64,000 nt of DNA from Tistlia consotensis USBA 355 (GTDB lineage Bacteria > Pseudomonadota > Alphaproteobacteria > Kiloniellales > DSM-21159). Position 1 is the first letter of the stretch; every line of letters starts with the position of its first letter. The notes under the pieces were generated by a model, which had not been told where the DNA came from, did no database searches, and saw only the letters and a list, made by a program, of their open reading frames with translations. The translations under genes and the position numbers were made by a program. Shown piece by piece: positions 24,802-34,030 of the stretch. The DNA lies in the NCBI RefSeq assembly GCF_900177295.1, contig NZ_FWZX01000016.1, forward strand, positions 62,001 through 126,000, given 5' to 3'.

Positions 24802-25953
24802 ATGCCCCTGCACTTCTCCGAGGCCGAGCTCGCGGCCCGGCGCGCCGCGACCTGCCGGGCGCTCACCGAGGCCGGCCTCGACGGCCTGTTGATGTTCCGC
24901 CAGGAGTCGATGTTCTACCTGACCGGCTACGACACCTTCGGCTACGTCTTCTTCCAGTGCCTCTACCTCTCGGCCGACGGCGAGCTGGTGCTGCTGACCC
25001 GCGCGCCCGACCTGCGCCAGGCCGAGCAGACCTCGGTCGTCGAGGACATCCGCATCTGGGTCGACGCGCCCGACGCCCGGCCGGCGCTGGAGCTGAAGGC
25101 GATCCTGGAGGAGAAGGGCTGCAAGGGCGGCAGGCTGGGCGTCGAGTACGAGGCCTACGGCCTGACCGGCCGCAACTGCAAGCGGCTGGAGGCGGCGCTC
25201 GAGGGCTTCTGCACGCTGGAGGACGCCTCGCTGCTGGTCAGCCGCCAGCGGGTCGTGAAGTCGCCGGCCGAGATCGACTACGCGCGCACCGCCGGCCGGC
25301 TGGCCGACGCCGCCTGGGACGCGGCCCTGGGCCTCGCCGGACCGGGCGCCGACGAGGGCGCGATCCTGGCCGCCATGCAGGGCGCGATCTTCGCCGGCGG
25401 TGGCGACTACCCGGGCAACGAGTTCATCATCGGCTCGGGGCCGCAGGCCCTGCTCTGCCGCTACTACACCGGCCGCCGGGCGCTCGACCCGAAGGACCAG
25501 CTGACCCTGGAGTGGGCCGGCGCCTACCGGCACTACCACGCCGCCATGATGCGCACCCTGACCGTCGGCGGCACGCCGCCGCGCCAGCGCGAGATGCACC
25601 AGGTCGCCCGCGACGCCCTGCTGGCGGTCGAGGAGCGGCTGCGCCCCGGCGGCACGGTCGGCGCCGCCTTCGACGCCCACGCCGAGGTGCTGGACCGGGC
25701 CGGCTACCGGGCGCACCGCATGAACGCCTGCGGCTATTCGCTCGGCACGACCTTCTCGCCGAACTGGATGGACTGGCCGATGCTCTACCGCGGCAACCCC
25801 GTGGTGCTGGAGCCGGGCATGGTCTTCTTCGTGCACATCATCATCTTCGACAGCGAGCAGGGCCTGGCGATGAGCCTAGGCCGCACCTCGCTGGTCACCG
25901 AGGGCGCCGCCGAGCCGCTGTCGGCCGCGCCGCTCGACCTGGTCGAGCGCTAG
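24802..25953 (+). CDS. M24 (creatinase/aminopeptidase P-fold) protein without metal ligands
   Basis: 383 residues. Residues about 1-145 are a creatinase N-terminal domain (GLDGLLMFRQESMFYLTGYDTFGY), the rest a pita-bread domain. The metal-binding Asp/His/Glu residues of aminopeptidase P are replaced: the region reads LEWAGAYRHYHAAMMRT and CGYSLGTTFSPNWMDW, and the final GMVF is followed by FVHIII rather than an E-P. This pattern is that of creatinase and ectoine hydrolase DoeA, which work without metal. A C-N hydrolase role is likely; the substrate is unknown. It starts five bases after pgeF. Confidence 0.8.
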   Translation: MPLHFSEAELAARRAATCRALTEAGLDGLLMFRQESMFYLTGYDTFGYVFFQCLYLSADGELVLLTRAPDLRQAEQTSVVEDIRIWVDAPDARPALELKAILEEKGCKGGRLGVEYEAYGLTGRNCKRLEAALEGFCTLEDASLLVSRQRVVKSPAEIDYARTAGRLADAAWDAALGLAGPGADEGAILAAMQGAIFAGGGDYPGNEFIIGSGPQALLCRYYTGRRALDPKDQLTLEWAGAYRHYHAAMMRTLTVGGTPPRQREMHQVARDALLAVEERLRPGGTVGAAFDAHAEVLDRAGYRAHRMNACGYSLGTTFSPNWMDWPMLYRGNPVVLEPGMVFFVHIIIFDSEQGLAMSLGRTSLVTEGAAEPLSAAPLDLVER

Positions 25954-25976
25954 GGCGGGGAGCCGGAGGACCGGCC

Positions 25977-26045
25977 TTGCCCTATCTCTCGATCCTGGTG
26001 CTGTTCAGCCTGCTCGGGCTGCTCGCCACCTGCATGATGATGTGA
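25977..26045 (+). CDS. 22-aa hydrophobic peptide, possible leader/coupling ORF
   Basis: A TTG-started ORF of 22 codons (LPYLSILVLFSLLGLLATCM then two more Met) placed six bases after a good GGAGGA at 25965-25970. It is one membrane-spanning helix. It ends 10 bases before the GTG of the lipoprotein gene, which itself lacks a visible ribosome site, so reading this ORF may deliver ribosomes to the lipoprotein start. It could be a real small membrane protein, or simply a coupling device. No family recognised. Confidence 0.4.
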   Translation: MPYLSILVLFSLLGLLATCMMM

Positions 26046-26055
26046 CCGTTCCGAC

Positions 26056-26943
26056 GTGCGTCTGCCGTTCCGCCTTCCCGTCGCCCTGCTGCTCCTGGCC
26101 CTGGCCGGCCTGGCCGGCTGCGGCGAGCTGCCCCGACCGTTCAAGCCGACCGGGCAGAAGGAGGCGGTCGACCTGCGCGCGATCACCTACGACAGCACTG
26201 TCGTCGTGCTGCCGCCCGACGGCGACATGCCGGCGGACCCAGAGCCGATCGCCGAGGCGCTGCGCGACGCGCTGCTGGCCGAGGGGCTGCTCGCGACGAC
26301 CTGGCAGGAGTCCGACGGCGGCCTGCAGCTGAGCGGTCATGCCGAGGTCCGGCCGATCGGCGGCAGCCGGGACCTGCTGACCGCGAGCTGGTCGATCGAC
26401 GGCCCGCGGGGCCGGCGCGCGCACTACCAGCAGACCCGCGCCCTGCCGGCCGGCGCCTGGCAGAGCAGCAACCACCAGGTGCTGGCCGAGGTCGCGACCG
26501 AGGTCGCCCAGCACCTCGCCCCGCAGCTGCTCGGTCCGGCGGTCGAGGAGGCGCTGCTGCCCGGCTTCCCCGGCGCGCACCTGGCGGTGCTGCCGGTGAT
26601 CGGCGCGCCGGGCGACGGCGACCGGGCCCTGGCCTCGGCGCTCAAGGTCGCGCTCGACCGCGCCAAGCTGCCCGTCGTCGAGACGCGCGGCGCCCAGGAC
26701 TTGGCGATCCAGGGCAGCGTCGCCGTGACCCCGGCTTCGGCCGGCAAGGAGCAGATCTCGATCGTCTGGCGCCTCGAGGACGCCGACGGCAAGGAGCTCG
26801 GCAAGATCTCCCAGGCCAACGCGATTCCGGCCGGCAGCCTGAACGGCGAATGGGGCGGCATCGCCGTGCTGGTCGCGCGCGGCGCCGCCAGCGGCCTGGC
26901 CGACCTGCTCGACCGCCTGGCCAGGGAGAAGGCGGCGGGCTGA
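26056..26943 (+). CDS. Lipoprotein of unknown function
   Basis: 295 residues, GTG start. Signal peptide MRLPFRLPVALLLLALAGLAGC ends in a lipobox LAGC, so the mature N-terminal Cys22 is lipidated. Residue +2 is Gly, compatible with outer-membrane sorting. The body has two related halves: residues 45-165 (VVVLPPDGDMPADPEPIAEALRDAL) and 175-290 (LAVLPVIGAPGDGDRALASALKVAL), each like a small alpha/beta domain seen in envelope lipoproteins. No known domain recognised. Lies after the M24 gene and 22-aa ORF on the same strand, and converges with a TauE gene. Confidence 0.8.
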   Translation: MRLPFRLPVALLLLALAGLAGCGELPRPFKPTGQKEAVDLRAITYDSTVVVLPPDGDMPADPEPIAEALRDALLAEGLLATTWQESDGGLQLSGHAEVRPIGGSRDLLTASWSIDGPRGRRAHYQQTRALPAGAWQSSNHQVLAEVATEVAQHLAPQLLGPAVEEALLPGFPGAHLAVLPVIGAPGDGDRALASALKVALDRAKLPVVETRGAQDLAIQGSVAVTPASAGKEQISIVWRLEDADGKELGKISQANAIPAGSLNGEWGGIAVLVARGAASGLADLLDRLAREKAAG

Positions 26944-26948
26944 GCGGA

Positions 26949-26967
26949 GGGCGCCGGGCCGGCGCCC
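26949..26967. terminator. Hairpin between convergent genes
   Basis: GGGCGCC and GGCGCCC arms (7 bp) around a 5-base loop lie five bases after the lipoprotein stop and two bases before the tauE stop on the other strand. There is no T-run, so termination strength is uncertain, but the position suits a shared bidirectional terminator. Confidence 0.4.
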
Positions 26968-26968
26968 G

Positions 26969-27700
26969 TCACGCCAGCAGCGCGGCCAGGGCGACGCCGG
27001 CCAGGATGGTCAGGGCGGCGCGGCGGAAGTGGCGTTCGCCGCCGCGTCGGAACAGATGGCTGCCGGCCCAGATGCCGGCCAGGTAGACCGGCAGCAGGAC
27101 CGCGGCACGCAGCAGGGCCGTGGCGTCGAGCCGGCCGGTCCAGGCGAAGATCGCCAGGAACACGGCACCGACCCAGAAGAAGAACAGGATCAGGGCGCCG
27201 CGCACCTGGGCGACGGTGCCCGGCGTCGACATCAGCATCAGGATGACCGGCGGCCCGGCCATGCCGGTCGAGCCGGCCAGCAGGCCGCTGACGCAGCCGG
27301 TCGCGAAGCTGAGACCGCGGCCGATCGGCCGCGGCCAGCGCCAGCCGGCGACCAGTGCCACGACCAGCAGCAGCACGACGACCGCGATGGCCCGGCGCAT
27401 CGCGGCAGGATCGACGGCGACGATGATCTGCCAGCCGAGCGGCAGGCAGAGCGTCGCACCGATCGCCATCGGCACGACCCGCCGCCAGTCGGCATCGCGG
27501 ACCGCCGGCGGCAGCAGCTGCAGGTTGGCGGCGAGGTCGATCATCACGAAGACCACGACGGTCTCGACCGGCGGATAGAGCAGGCTGAGCCCCGGCATCA
27601 CGATCATCGCCGCGCCGAAGCCCGAGAAGCCGCGCACCACCGCCGCCAGCGCGATCAGCGCGCAGGCCCCCAGCAGGTGCGGATCGAGGAACTCGGGCAA
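26969..27700 (-). CDS. TauE/SafE family sulfite exporter-like permease
   Basis: 243 residues, seven or eight helices, TTG start at 27700 with AGGAAGG nine bases before. The two half-repeats start with GFSGFGAAMIVMPGLSLLYPP and GCVSGLLAGSTGMAGPPVILML, the TauE/SafE signature. Members export sulfite, sulfoacetate or other organosulfur anions or are of unknown role. Transcribed alone toward the lipoprotein gene. A second, separate TauE lies at 61913. Confidence 0.87.
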   Translation of the reverse strand: MPEFLDPHLLGACALIALAAVVRGFSGFGAAMIVMPGLSLLYPPVETVVVFVMIDLAANLQLLPPAVRDADWRRVVPMAIGATLCLPLGWQIIVAVDPAAMRRAIAVVVLLLVVALVAGWRWPRPIGRGLSFATGCVSGLLAGSTGMAGPPVILMLMSTPGTVAQVRGALILFFFWVGAVFLAIFAWTGRLDATALLRAAVLLPVYLAGIWAGSHLFRRGGERHFRRAALTILAGVALAALLA

Positions 27701-27724
27701 GGCGGCGGCCTTCCTGCTGCATGT

Positions 27725-27865
27725 CCCCTCTCCGCCCCCGGGGGGCGGGGAGGGCTGGGAGAGGTGGGGGATTCCCTACCTCTCCGAAGCCGGCGACGAT
27801 CGCATCACCGCCCGGAGTCGCCCCACCTCTCCCCGCCCCTTTCCGCCCCCCGGGGCGGAGAGGGG
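27725..27865. repeat. Composite G/C palindrome upstream of tauE
   Basis: Two arms of about 45 bases (27725-27769 and 27821-27865) are inverted copies with a few mismatches, separated by 51 bases. Each arm also contains its own small palindrome built on CCGCCCC/GGGGCGG and a CCCTCTCC element. It fills the space between the tauE start and the glcB stop. It looks like a dispersed intergenic repeat and may end the glcB transcript. Confidence 0.7.
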
Positions 27866-27873
27866 GAGAAGTG

Positions 27874-30054
27874 TCACGGCCTGCCGCCAGCCTTGGCGAC
27901 CTGGCGCCACTTGTGCAGCAGCGGCTCGGTGTAGCCGCTCGGCTGCTCGCGGCCCTTGAAGACCAGGTCGGTGGCGGCGCGGAAGGCGACCGAGCTGTCG
28001 TAGTCGGGCGCCATCGGCCGGTAGGCGGGATCGCCGGCGTTCTGGCCGTCGACGACCTTGGCCATGCGCCGGAAGGTCTCCTGGACCTGCGCCTCGCTGA
28101 CGATGCCGTGGTGCAGCCAGTTGGCCATGTGCTGGCTGGAGATGCGCAGGGTCGCGCGGTCCTCCATCAGGCCGATGTCGTTGATGTCCGGCACCTTCGA
28201 GCAGCCGACGCCCTGGTCGATCCAGCGCACGACGTAGCCGAGGATGCCCTGGGCGTTGTTGTCGAGCTCCTGCTGGCGCTCATCCGGCGCCCAGTTGGTG
28301 TCGGTCGCGACCGGGATGGTCAGCAGGTCGGCGAGCAGGCTGTCGGCGGAGCCAGCCGCCTGGCCCTCCATCTCGGCCTGCAGGCCGGCGACATCGACCT
28401 GGTGGTAGTGCAGGGCGTGCAGCGTCGCGGCGGTCGGCGAGGGCACCCAGGCGGTGTTGGCGCCGGCCTTGGGGTGGCCGATCTTCTGCTCCAGCATGTC
28501 GGCCATCAGGTCGGGCATGGCCCACATGCCCTTGCCGATCTGCGCCTTGCCGCGCAGGCCGCACTTCAGCCCGGCGCGCACGTTGTTGCGCTCGTAGGCC
28601 TGGATCCAGCTGGTCGCCTTCATGGCGCCCTTGCGGACCATCGGCCCGGCCTCCATCGAGGTGTGGATCTCGTCGCCGGTGCGGTCGAGGAAGCCGGTGT
28701 TGATGAAGGCGACCCGGTGCCTGGCCGCGGCGATGCAGGCCTCGAGGTTGACGGTCGTGCGCCGCTCCTCGTCCATGATGCCGAGCTTGACCGTGTAGCG
28801 CTCCAGGCCGAGCACCGCCTCGACCCGGCCGAACAGCTCGTCGGCGAAGGCGACCTCCTCGGGCCCGTGCATCTTCGGCTTGACGATGTAGACGCTGCCG
28901 GCGCGCGAGTTCCTGAGCTTGCCCGTGCCCTTCAGGTCGTGCAGGGCGATCGCGACGGTGACCGCGGCATCCAGGATGCCCTCGGGGATCTCGCTGCCGT
29001 CCTGCAGCCGGATCGCCGGGTTGGTCATCAGGTGCCCGACGTTGCGCACGAACATCAGCGAGCGGCCGTGCAGGGTCAGGCTGCCGCCGTCGGGCGCCTG
29101 GTAGCTGCGGTCCGGGTTGAGGGCGCGGGTGAAGGTCGTGCCGCCCTTGGTGACCTGCTCGGTCAGGTCGCCGTTCATCAGGCCGAGCCAGTTGCGATAG
29201 ACCGCGACCTTGTCCTCGGCGTCGACCGCGGCGACCGAGTCCTCGCAGTCCATGATCGTGGTGATCGCGGCCTCGACCAGCAGGTCCTTGACGCCGGCCT
29301 TGTCGGTGCGGCCGATCGGATGGTCGCGGTCGACCTGGATCTCCAGGTGCAGCCCGTTGTGGCGCAGCAGCAGCGCCGAGGGGGCGGCGGCCTCGCCGAG
29401 GAAGCCGACGAACTGGCTGCGCTGGGCCAGGCCGGCGGGGCCTGTCGCGGTCTCGGCGACCAGCGCGCCGTTCTTGACCGAATAGCCGGTGACCTCGGCG
29501 TGGGAGGCGCCGGCCAGCGGGGCCGCGCGGTCCAGCACGTCGCGGGCGAAGGCGATGACCTTCTCGCCGCGCTCCGGGTTGTAGCCGCCGCCCTTCCCGG
29601 CGCCGCCGGTCTCGGGGATCGCGTCGGTGCCGTAGAGCGCGTCGTAGAGGCTGCCCCAGCGGGCGTTGGCGGCGTTGAGCGCGTAGCGCGCGTTGGAGAC
29701 CGGCACGACCAGCTGCGGGCCGGCCTGCAGGGCGATCTCCTCGTCGATCTTCGAGGTCTCGATGCGGAAGGCCGGCGGCGCCGGCAGCAGGTAGCCGATC
29801 TCCTCCAGGAAGGCGCGGTAGGCGGCCGGGTCGAAGCCGGCCCGGTGCTCGCGGTGCCAGGCGTCGATCTTCGCCTGCAGCGCGTCGCGCTTGTCCAGCA
29901 ACGCGCGGTTGCGCGGCGCCAGGTCGTGCGCCAGGGCGTCGAGGCCCGTCCAGAAGGACTCCGCCTCGACACCGGTGCCGGGCAGGGCCTCGTTCTCCAG
30001 GAAGGCGGCGAGGTCGGCCGATACGCTCAGCCGGTGGCGGGGAATATATGTCAT
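27874..30054 (-). CDS. glcB: Malate synthase G
   Basis: 726 residues, the usual size of isoform G (about 720-730). It has [24 protein letters not shown] at the start, [27 protein letters not shown]-type [18 protein letters not shown], the catalytic-region [43 protein letters not shown] (allosteric/substrate loop) and [13 protein letters not shown]. It condenses glyoxylate with acetyl-CoA to malate in the glyoxylate bypass, needed on C2 compounds and useful when PHA or fatty acids are used. Transcribed alone, divergent from prs. Confidence 0.96.
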   Translation of the reverse strand: MTYIPRHRLSVSADLAAFLENEALPGTGVEAESFWTGLDALAHDLAPRNRALLDKRDALQAKIDAWHREHRAGFDPAAYRAFLEEIGYLLPAPPAFRIETSKIDEEIALQAGPQLVVPVSNARYALNAANARWGSLYDALYGTDAIPETGGAGKGGGYNPERGEKVIAFARDVLDRAAPLAGASHAEVTGYSVKNGALVAETATGPAGLAQRSQFVGFLGEAAAPSALLLRHNGLHLEIQVDRDHPIGRTDKAGVKDLLVEAAITTIMDCEDSVAAVDAEDKVAVYRNWLGLMNGDLTEQVTKGGTTFTRALNPDRSYQAPDGGSLTLHGRSLMFVRNVGHLMTNPAIRLQDGSEIPEGILDAAVTVAIALHDLKGTGKLRNSRAGSVYIVKPKMHGPEEVAFADELFGRVEAVLGLERYTVKLGIMDEERRTTVNLEACIAAARHRVAFINTGFLDRTGDEIHTSMEAGPMVRKGAMKATSWIQAYERNNVRAGLKCGLRGKAQIGKGMWAMPDLMADMLEQKIGHPKAGANTAWVPSPTAATLHALHYHQVDVAGLQAEMEGQAAGSADSLLADLLTIPVATDTNWAPDERQQELDNNAQGILGYVVRWIDQGVGCSKVPDINDIGLMEDRATLRISSQHMANWLHHGIVSEAQVQETFRRMAKVVDGQNAGDPAYRPMAPDYDSSVAFRAATDLVFKGREQPSGYTEPLLHKWRQVAKAGGRP

Positions 30055-30214
30055 GGCAGGATGCTACCTATCGCAATTCGCTTGCCGGGGGAAACCGGCT
30101 TGTCGAACGAATCTGTCGTTCCGTGGGGGCATGGCTGAACCGCCGCGCCCGGGGCGGCCGGCGGGCCTCCCGCGGGGCCGGCGGAAGGCCCGGAAAACGA
30201 GTCTCTCGGCGCGG

Positions 30215-30243
30215 TTTACAGTCCCGTGACGGGCCACTATAGT
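30215..30243 (+). promoter_or_regulatory. Strong sigma-70-like promoter of prs
   Basis: TTTACA (30215-30220), exactly 17 bases, and TATAGT (30238-30243) are the best consensus match in the window. The start would be near 30250, leaving a leader of about 68 bases before the prs ATG. It probably drives prs and perhaps the following rplY-pth-ychF genes. Confidence 0.72.
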
Positions 30244-30317
30244 CCGCGCGCCTCGGGGCAGGGCCGCTGCCCCCGCTACGCATTTCCACAGCCGAGCGTG
30301 AGCCGAGCGACGACGCG

Positions 30318-31262
<945 letters not shown>

Positions 31263-31381
31263 GCCCCAGGGCAAGGACCGGCGTCCACCGGCCGGCGCGG
31301 GCACCCCTGGAGGCCCGGTCGTGCCATTCCGCCGTCCGGTCGTCCGGGCGGTCTTCCTGCTGAGGAGCTGAGAGAAACACG

Positions 31382-32014
31382 ATGACCGAAACCCATACCT
31401 TGACCGCAGAGCTGCGGGAGCGGGCCGGAAAGGGGGCCGCCCGTGCCGTTCGCCGCGGCGGCCGCGTGCCGGCCGTGATCTACGGCGCCGGCAAGGCGCC
31501 GCTGTCGATCTCCCTCGAGGACGCCGCCATCAAGCGCGAGATCAACCGCGCCGGCTTCCTGACCACGCTGTTCGACGTCAAGGTCGGCAGCGAGACCGAG
31601 CGGGTGCTGCCGCGCGACATCCACTTCGACCCGGTGACCGACTGGCCGCTGCACGTCGACTTCCTGCGGGTCTCGGCCAACACCAAGGTCACCGTGCAGG
31701 TCCACGTGCACTTCATGAACGAGACGAAGTCGCCGGGCCTGAAGCGCGGCGGCGTGCTCAACATCGTGCGCCACGAGGTCGGCCTGATCTGCGAGGCCGA
31801 CAAGATCCCGGATCACCTGGACTGCGACCTCAGCGGCTTCGACCTCGGCGACTCCGTGCACATCAGCCACGTCAAGCTGCCCGAGGGCGTCGAGCTCGAG
31901 ATCGAGGATCGCGACTTCACCATCGCGACGATCGCGACGCCGAGCGCCGTCGCCGCCGAGCAGGCCGAGGCCCAGGCCGCCGAGGCGGAAGGCGAGGGCG
32001 AGACCGAGGAGTAA
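31382..32014 (+). CDS. rplY: 50S ribosomal protein L25, CTC form
   Basis: 210 residues: the N-terminal 5S-rRNA-binding L25 domain (LTAELRERAGKGAARAVRRGGRVPAVIYG) followed by the beta-rich TL5/CTC domain (VQVHVHFMNETKSPGLKRGGVLNIVRHEV ... VKLPEGVELEIEDRDFTIATI) and an acidic Ala/Glu tail. The two-domain form is general stress protein Ctc/TL5. Its place just before pth is conserved widely in bacteria. The start sits 119 bases after prs with GAGGAG upstream. Confidence 0.96.
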   Translation: MTETHTLTAELRERAGKGAARAVRRGGRVPAVIYGAGKAPLSISLEDAAIKREINRAGFLTTLFDVKVGSETERVLPRDIHFDPVTDWPLHVDFLRVSANTKVTVQVHVHFMNETKSPGLKRGGVLNIVRHEVGLICEADKIPDHLDCDLSGFDLGDSVHISHVKLPEGVELEIEDRDFTIATIATPSAVAAEQAEAQAAEAEGEGETEE

Positions 32015-32077
32015 GGCTCCCGGTCTCCGGTTCCGGCGTTCGCACCCCCGGGGCCCCGCTGCAGGAGACGCCGCACC

Positions 32078-32827
32078 ATGCTGCTGCTGGTCGGACTCGG
32101 CAACCCGGGGCCCAGCTACGCCGGCAATCGCCACAACATCGGCTTCATCGCCCTGGATGCGATCGCCCGCCGCCACGGCTTCGGCCCGTGGCGGCGGCGC
32201 TTCCAGGGCGAAGTCGCCGAGGGCCAGCTGGCCGGCGAGAAGGTCCTCGCCCTCAAGCCGCTGACCTACATGAACGAATCCGGCCGCGCCGTCGGCGAGG
32301 CCAGCCGCTTCTACAAGATCGAGCCGCAGGACGTGATCGTGCTCCACGACGAGCTCGACCTCGCCCCCGGCAAGGTCAAGGTCAAGGCGGGCGGCGGTGC
32401 CGCCGGCCACAACGGCCTGCGCTCGATCACCAGCCACATCGGCCCCTACTTCCGGCGCGTGCGCCTGGGCATCGGCCACCCCGGCCACAAGGACCGGGTG
32501 CTCGGCTGGGTGCTCTCCGACTTCGCCAAGGCCGACGCCGAATGGCTTGAGCGGCTGACCGACGCCGTCGCGGCCGACGCGCCGCTGCTCGCCGAGAACA
32601 GCGAGAAGGCCGACGGCAGCTTCATGAGCCGGGTCAACCAGGCGGTCTTCCCGCCGAAGCCGCGCAAGCCGAAGCCGGCCGCCGCGGCCCCGGCGGCGCG
32701 GGCCCCTGGACCGGCCCCTGGACCGGCGCCGACGACCGCGGCGGCCCCGCCCGCGGCAGAGGAACCCGAGAGCCTGATCGCACGCGCCCTGCGCCAGGCG
32801 CGCGAGAAGCTCCAGCACAAGGACTGA
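32078..32827 (+). CDS. pth: Peptidyl-tRNA hydrolase with C-terminal extension
   Basis: The catalytic part shows [18 protein letters not shown] (catalytic His), [31 protein letters not shown] and [13 protein letters not shown]. It frees tRNA from peptidyl-tRNAs dropped from the ribosome. At 249 residues it is about 55 longer than E. coli Pth (194); the extra part, after residue 190, is a Pro/Ala/Lys-rich linker ([20 protein letters not shown]) and a short predicted helix ending [15 protein letters not shown]. ychF follows after two bases. Confidence 0.96.
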   Translation: MLLLVGLGNPGPSYAGNRHNIGFIALDAIARRHGFGPWRRRFQGEVAEGQLAGEKVLALKPLTYMNESGRAVGEASRFYKIEPQDVIVLHDELDLAPGKVKVKAGGGAAGHNGLRSITSHIGPYFRRVRLGIGHPGHKDRVLGWVLSDFAKADAEWLERLTDAVAADAPLLAENSEKADGSFMSRVNQAVFPPKPRKPKPAAAAPAARAPGPAPGPAPTTAAAPPAAEEPESLIARALRQAREKLQHKD

Positions 32828-32829
32828 CC

Positions 32830-33927
32830 ATGGGCTTTCAATGCGGCATCGTCGGCCTGCCGAACGTCGGCAAGTCGACCCTGTTCAACGCGCTGACCGA
32901 GACCGCCGCCGCCGAGGCGGCGAACTACCCCTTCTGCACGATCGAGCCGAACGTCGGCCGGGTCGCGGTGCCCGACGAGCGCCTGGACCGCATCGCCGCG
33001 ATCGCCAAGTCGGCGAAGACCCTGCCGACCCAGCTGGAGTTCGTCGACATCGCCGGCCTGGTGCGCGGCGCCAGCAAGGGCGAGGGCCTGGGCAACCAGT
33101 TCCTGGCCAACATCCGCGAGGTCGACGCGATCGTCCACGTGCTGCGCTGCTTCGAGGGCGACGTCACCCATGTCGACGGCTCGGTCGATCCCCTGCGCGA
33201 CGCCGACACGGTCGAGACCGAGCTGATGATCGCCGACCTGGACAGCGTCGAGCGGCAGTACGACAACACCGCCAAGCGCGCCAAGGTCGGCGACAAGGAG
33301 GCGCAGCGGCGCCTCGCGGTGCTGGAGCCCGTCGTCGCGGCGCTGCGCGACGGCCGCCCGGCGCGCAGCGTCGCGATCGACAACGAGCAGCAGGCGCTCT
33401 TCAAGGGCCTCAACCTGCTGACCGCCAAGCCGGTGCTCTATGTCGCCAACGTCGAGGAGGAGTCGGCGGCCACCGGCAACGCCCTCTCCGAGGCGGTGCG
33501 CGCCAAGGCCGCGGCCGAGGGCGCCGGCTTCGTCGTGATCTCGGCGGCGATCGAGGCCGAGGTCGCCAGCCTCTCCGATCCCGAGGAGAAGCGCGAGTTC
33601 CTGGAGACTCTGGGCCTCAGGGAGACCGGCCTCGCCCGGCTGATCCGCGAGGGCTACCGGCTGCTCGGCCTGATCACCTTCTTCACCGCCGGCCCGAAGG
33701 AGACGCGGGCCTGGACCGTGCGCGACGGCGCCAAGGCGCCGGAGGCCGCGGGCGTCATCCACACCGACTTCGAGCGCGGCTTCATCCGCGCCGAGACCAT
33801 CGCCTACGACGACTTCGTCGCGCTCGGCGGCGAACAGGCCGCCAAGGACGCCGGCAGGATGCGCGCCGAGGGCAAGGAATACCTGGTCCACGACGGCGAC
33901 ATCTTCCACTTCCGCTTCAACGTCTGA
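32830..33927 (+). CDS. ychF: Redox-regulated ATPase/GTPase YchF
   Basis: 365 residues, normal for YchF (Obg family). P-loop GLPNVGKST near residue 8, switch II-type FVDIAGLVRGASKGEGLGNQFL, coiled-coil middle, and a TGS domain at the end (RAWTVRDGAKAPEAAGVIHTDFERGFIRAETI). The NKxD-equivalent is altered as usual in this ATP-preferring family (PVLYVANVEEES). It binds ribosomes and is linked to stress and catalase control. The pth-ychF pair is conserved broadly. Confidence 0.97.
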   Translation: MGFQCGIVGLPNVGKSTLFNALTETAAAEAANYPFCTIEPNVGRVAVPDERLDRIAAIAKSAKTLPTQLEFVDIAGLVRGASKGEGLGNQFLANIREVDAIVHVLRCFEGDVTHVDGSVDPLRDADTVETELMIADLDSVERQYDNTAKRAKVGDKEAQRRLAVLEPVVAALRDGRPARSVAIDNEQQALFKGLNLLTAKPVLYVANVEEESAATGNALSEAVRAKAAAEGAGFVVISAAIEAEVASLSDPEEKREFLETLGLRETGLARLIREGYRLLGLITFFTAGPKETRAWTVRDGAKAPEAAGVIHTDFERGFIRAETIAYDDFVALGGEQAAKDAGRMRAEGKEYLVHDGDIFHFRFNV

Positions 33928-34030
33928 GGCGGCGGCCGGGGCGGCTTTCCCCCCGGGCCCTTTACCCGGGCTTAAGCCCCCGCCGGCTAGGCTGCGCGGA
34001 GTCGGCGGAAAAGCGGGTACCGGGGCGAGG

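Noticed and set aside
27721-30138. 805-codon plus frame opposite malate synthase
   Set aside because: Antisense artefact; repetitive Gly/Val/Asp/Gln translation, and malate synthase G is unambiguous on the other strand.
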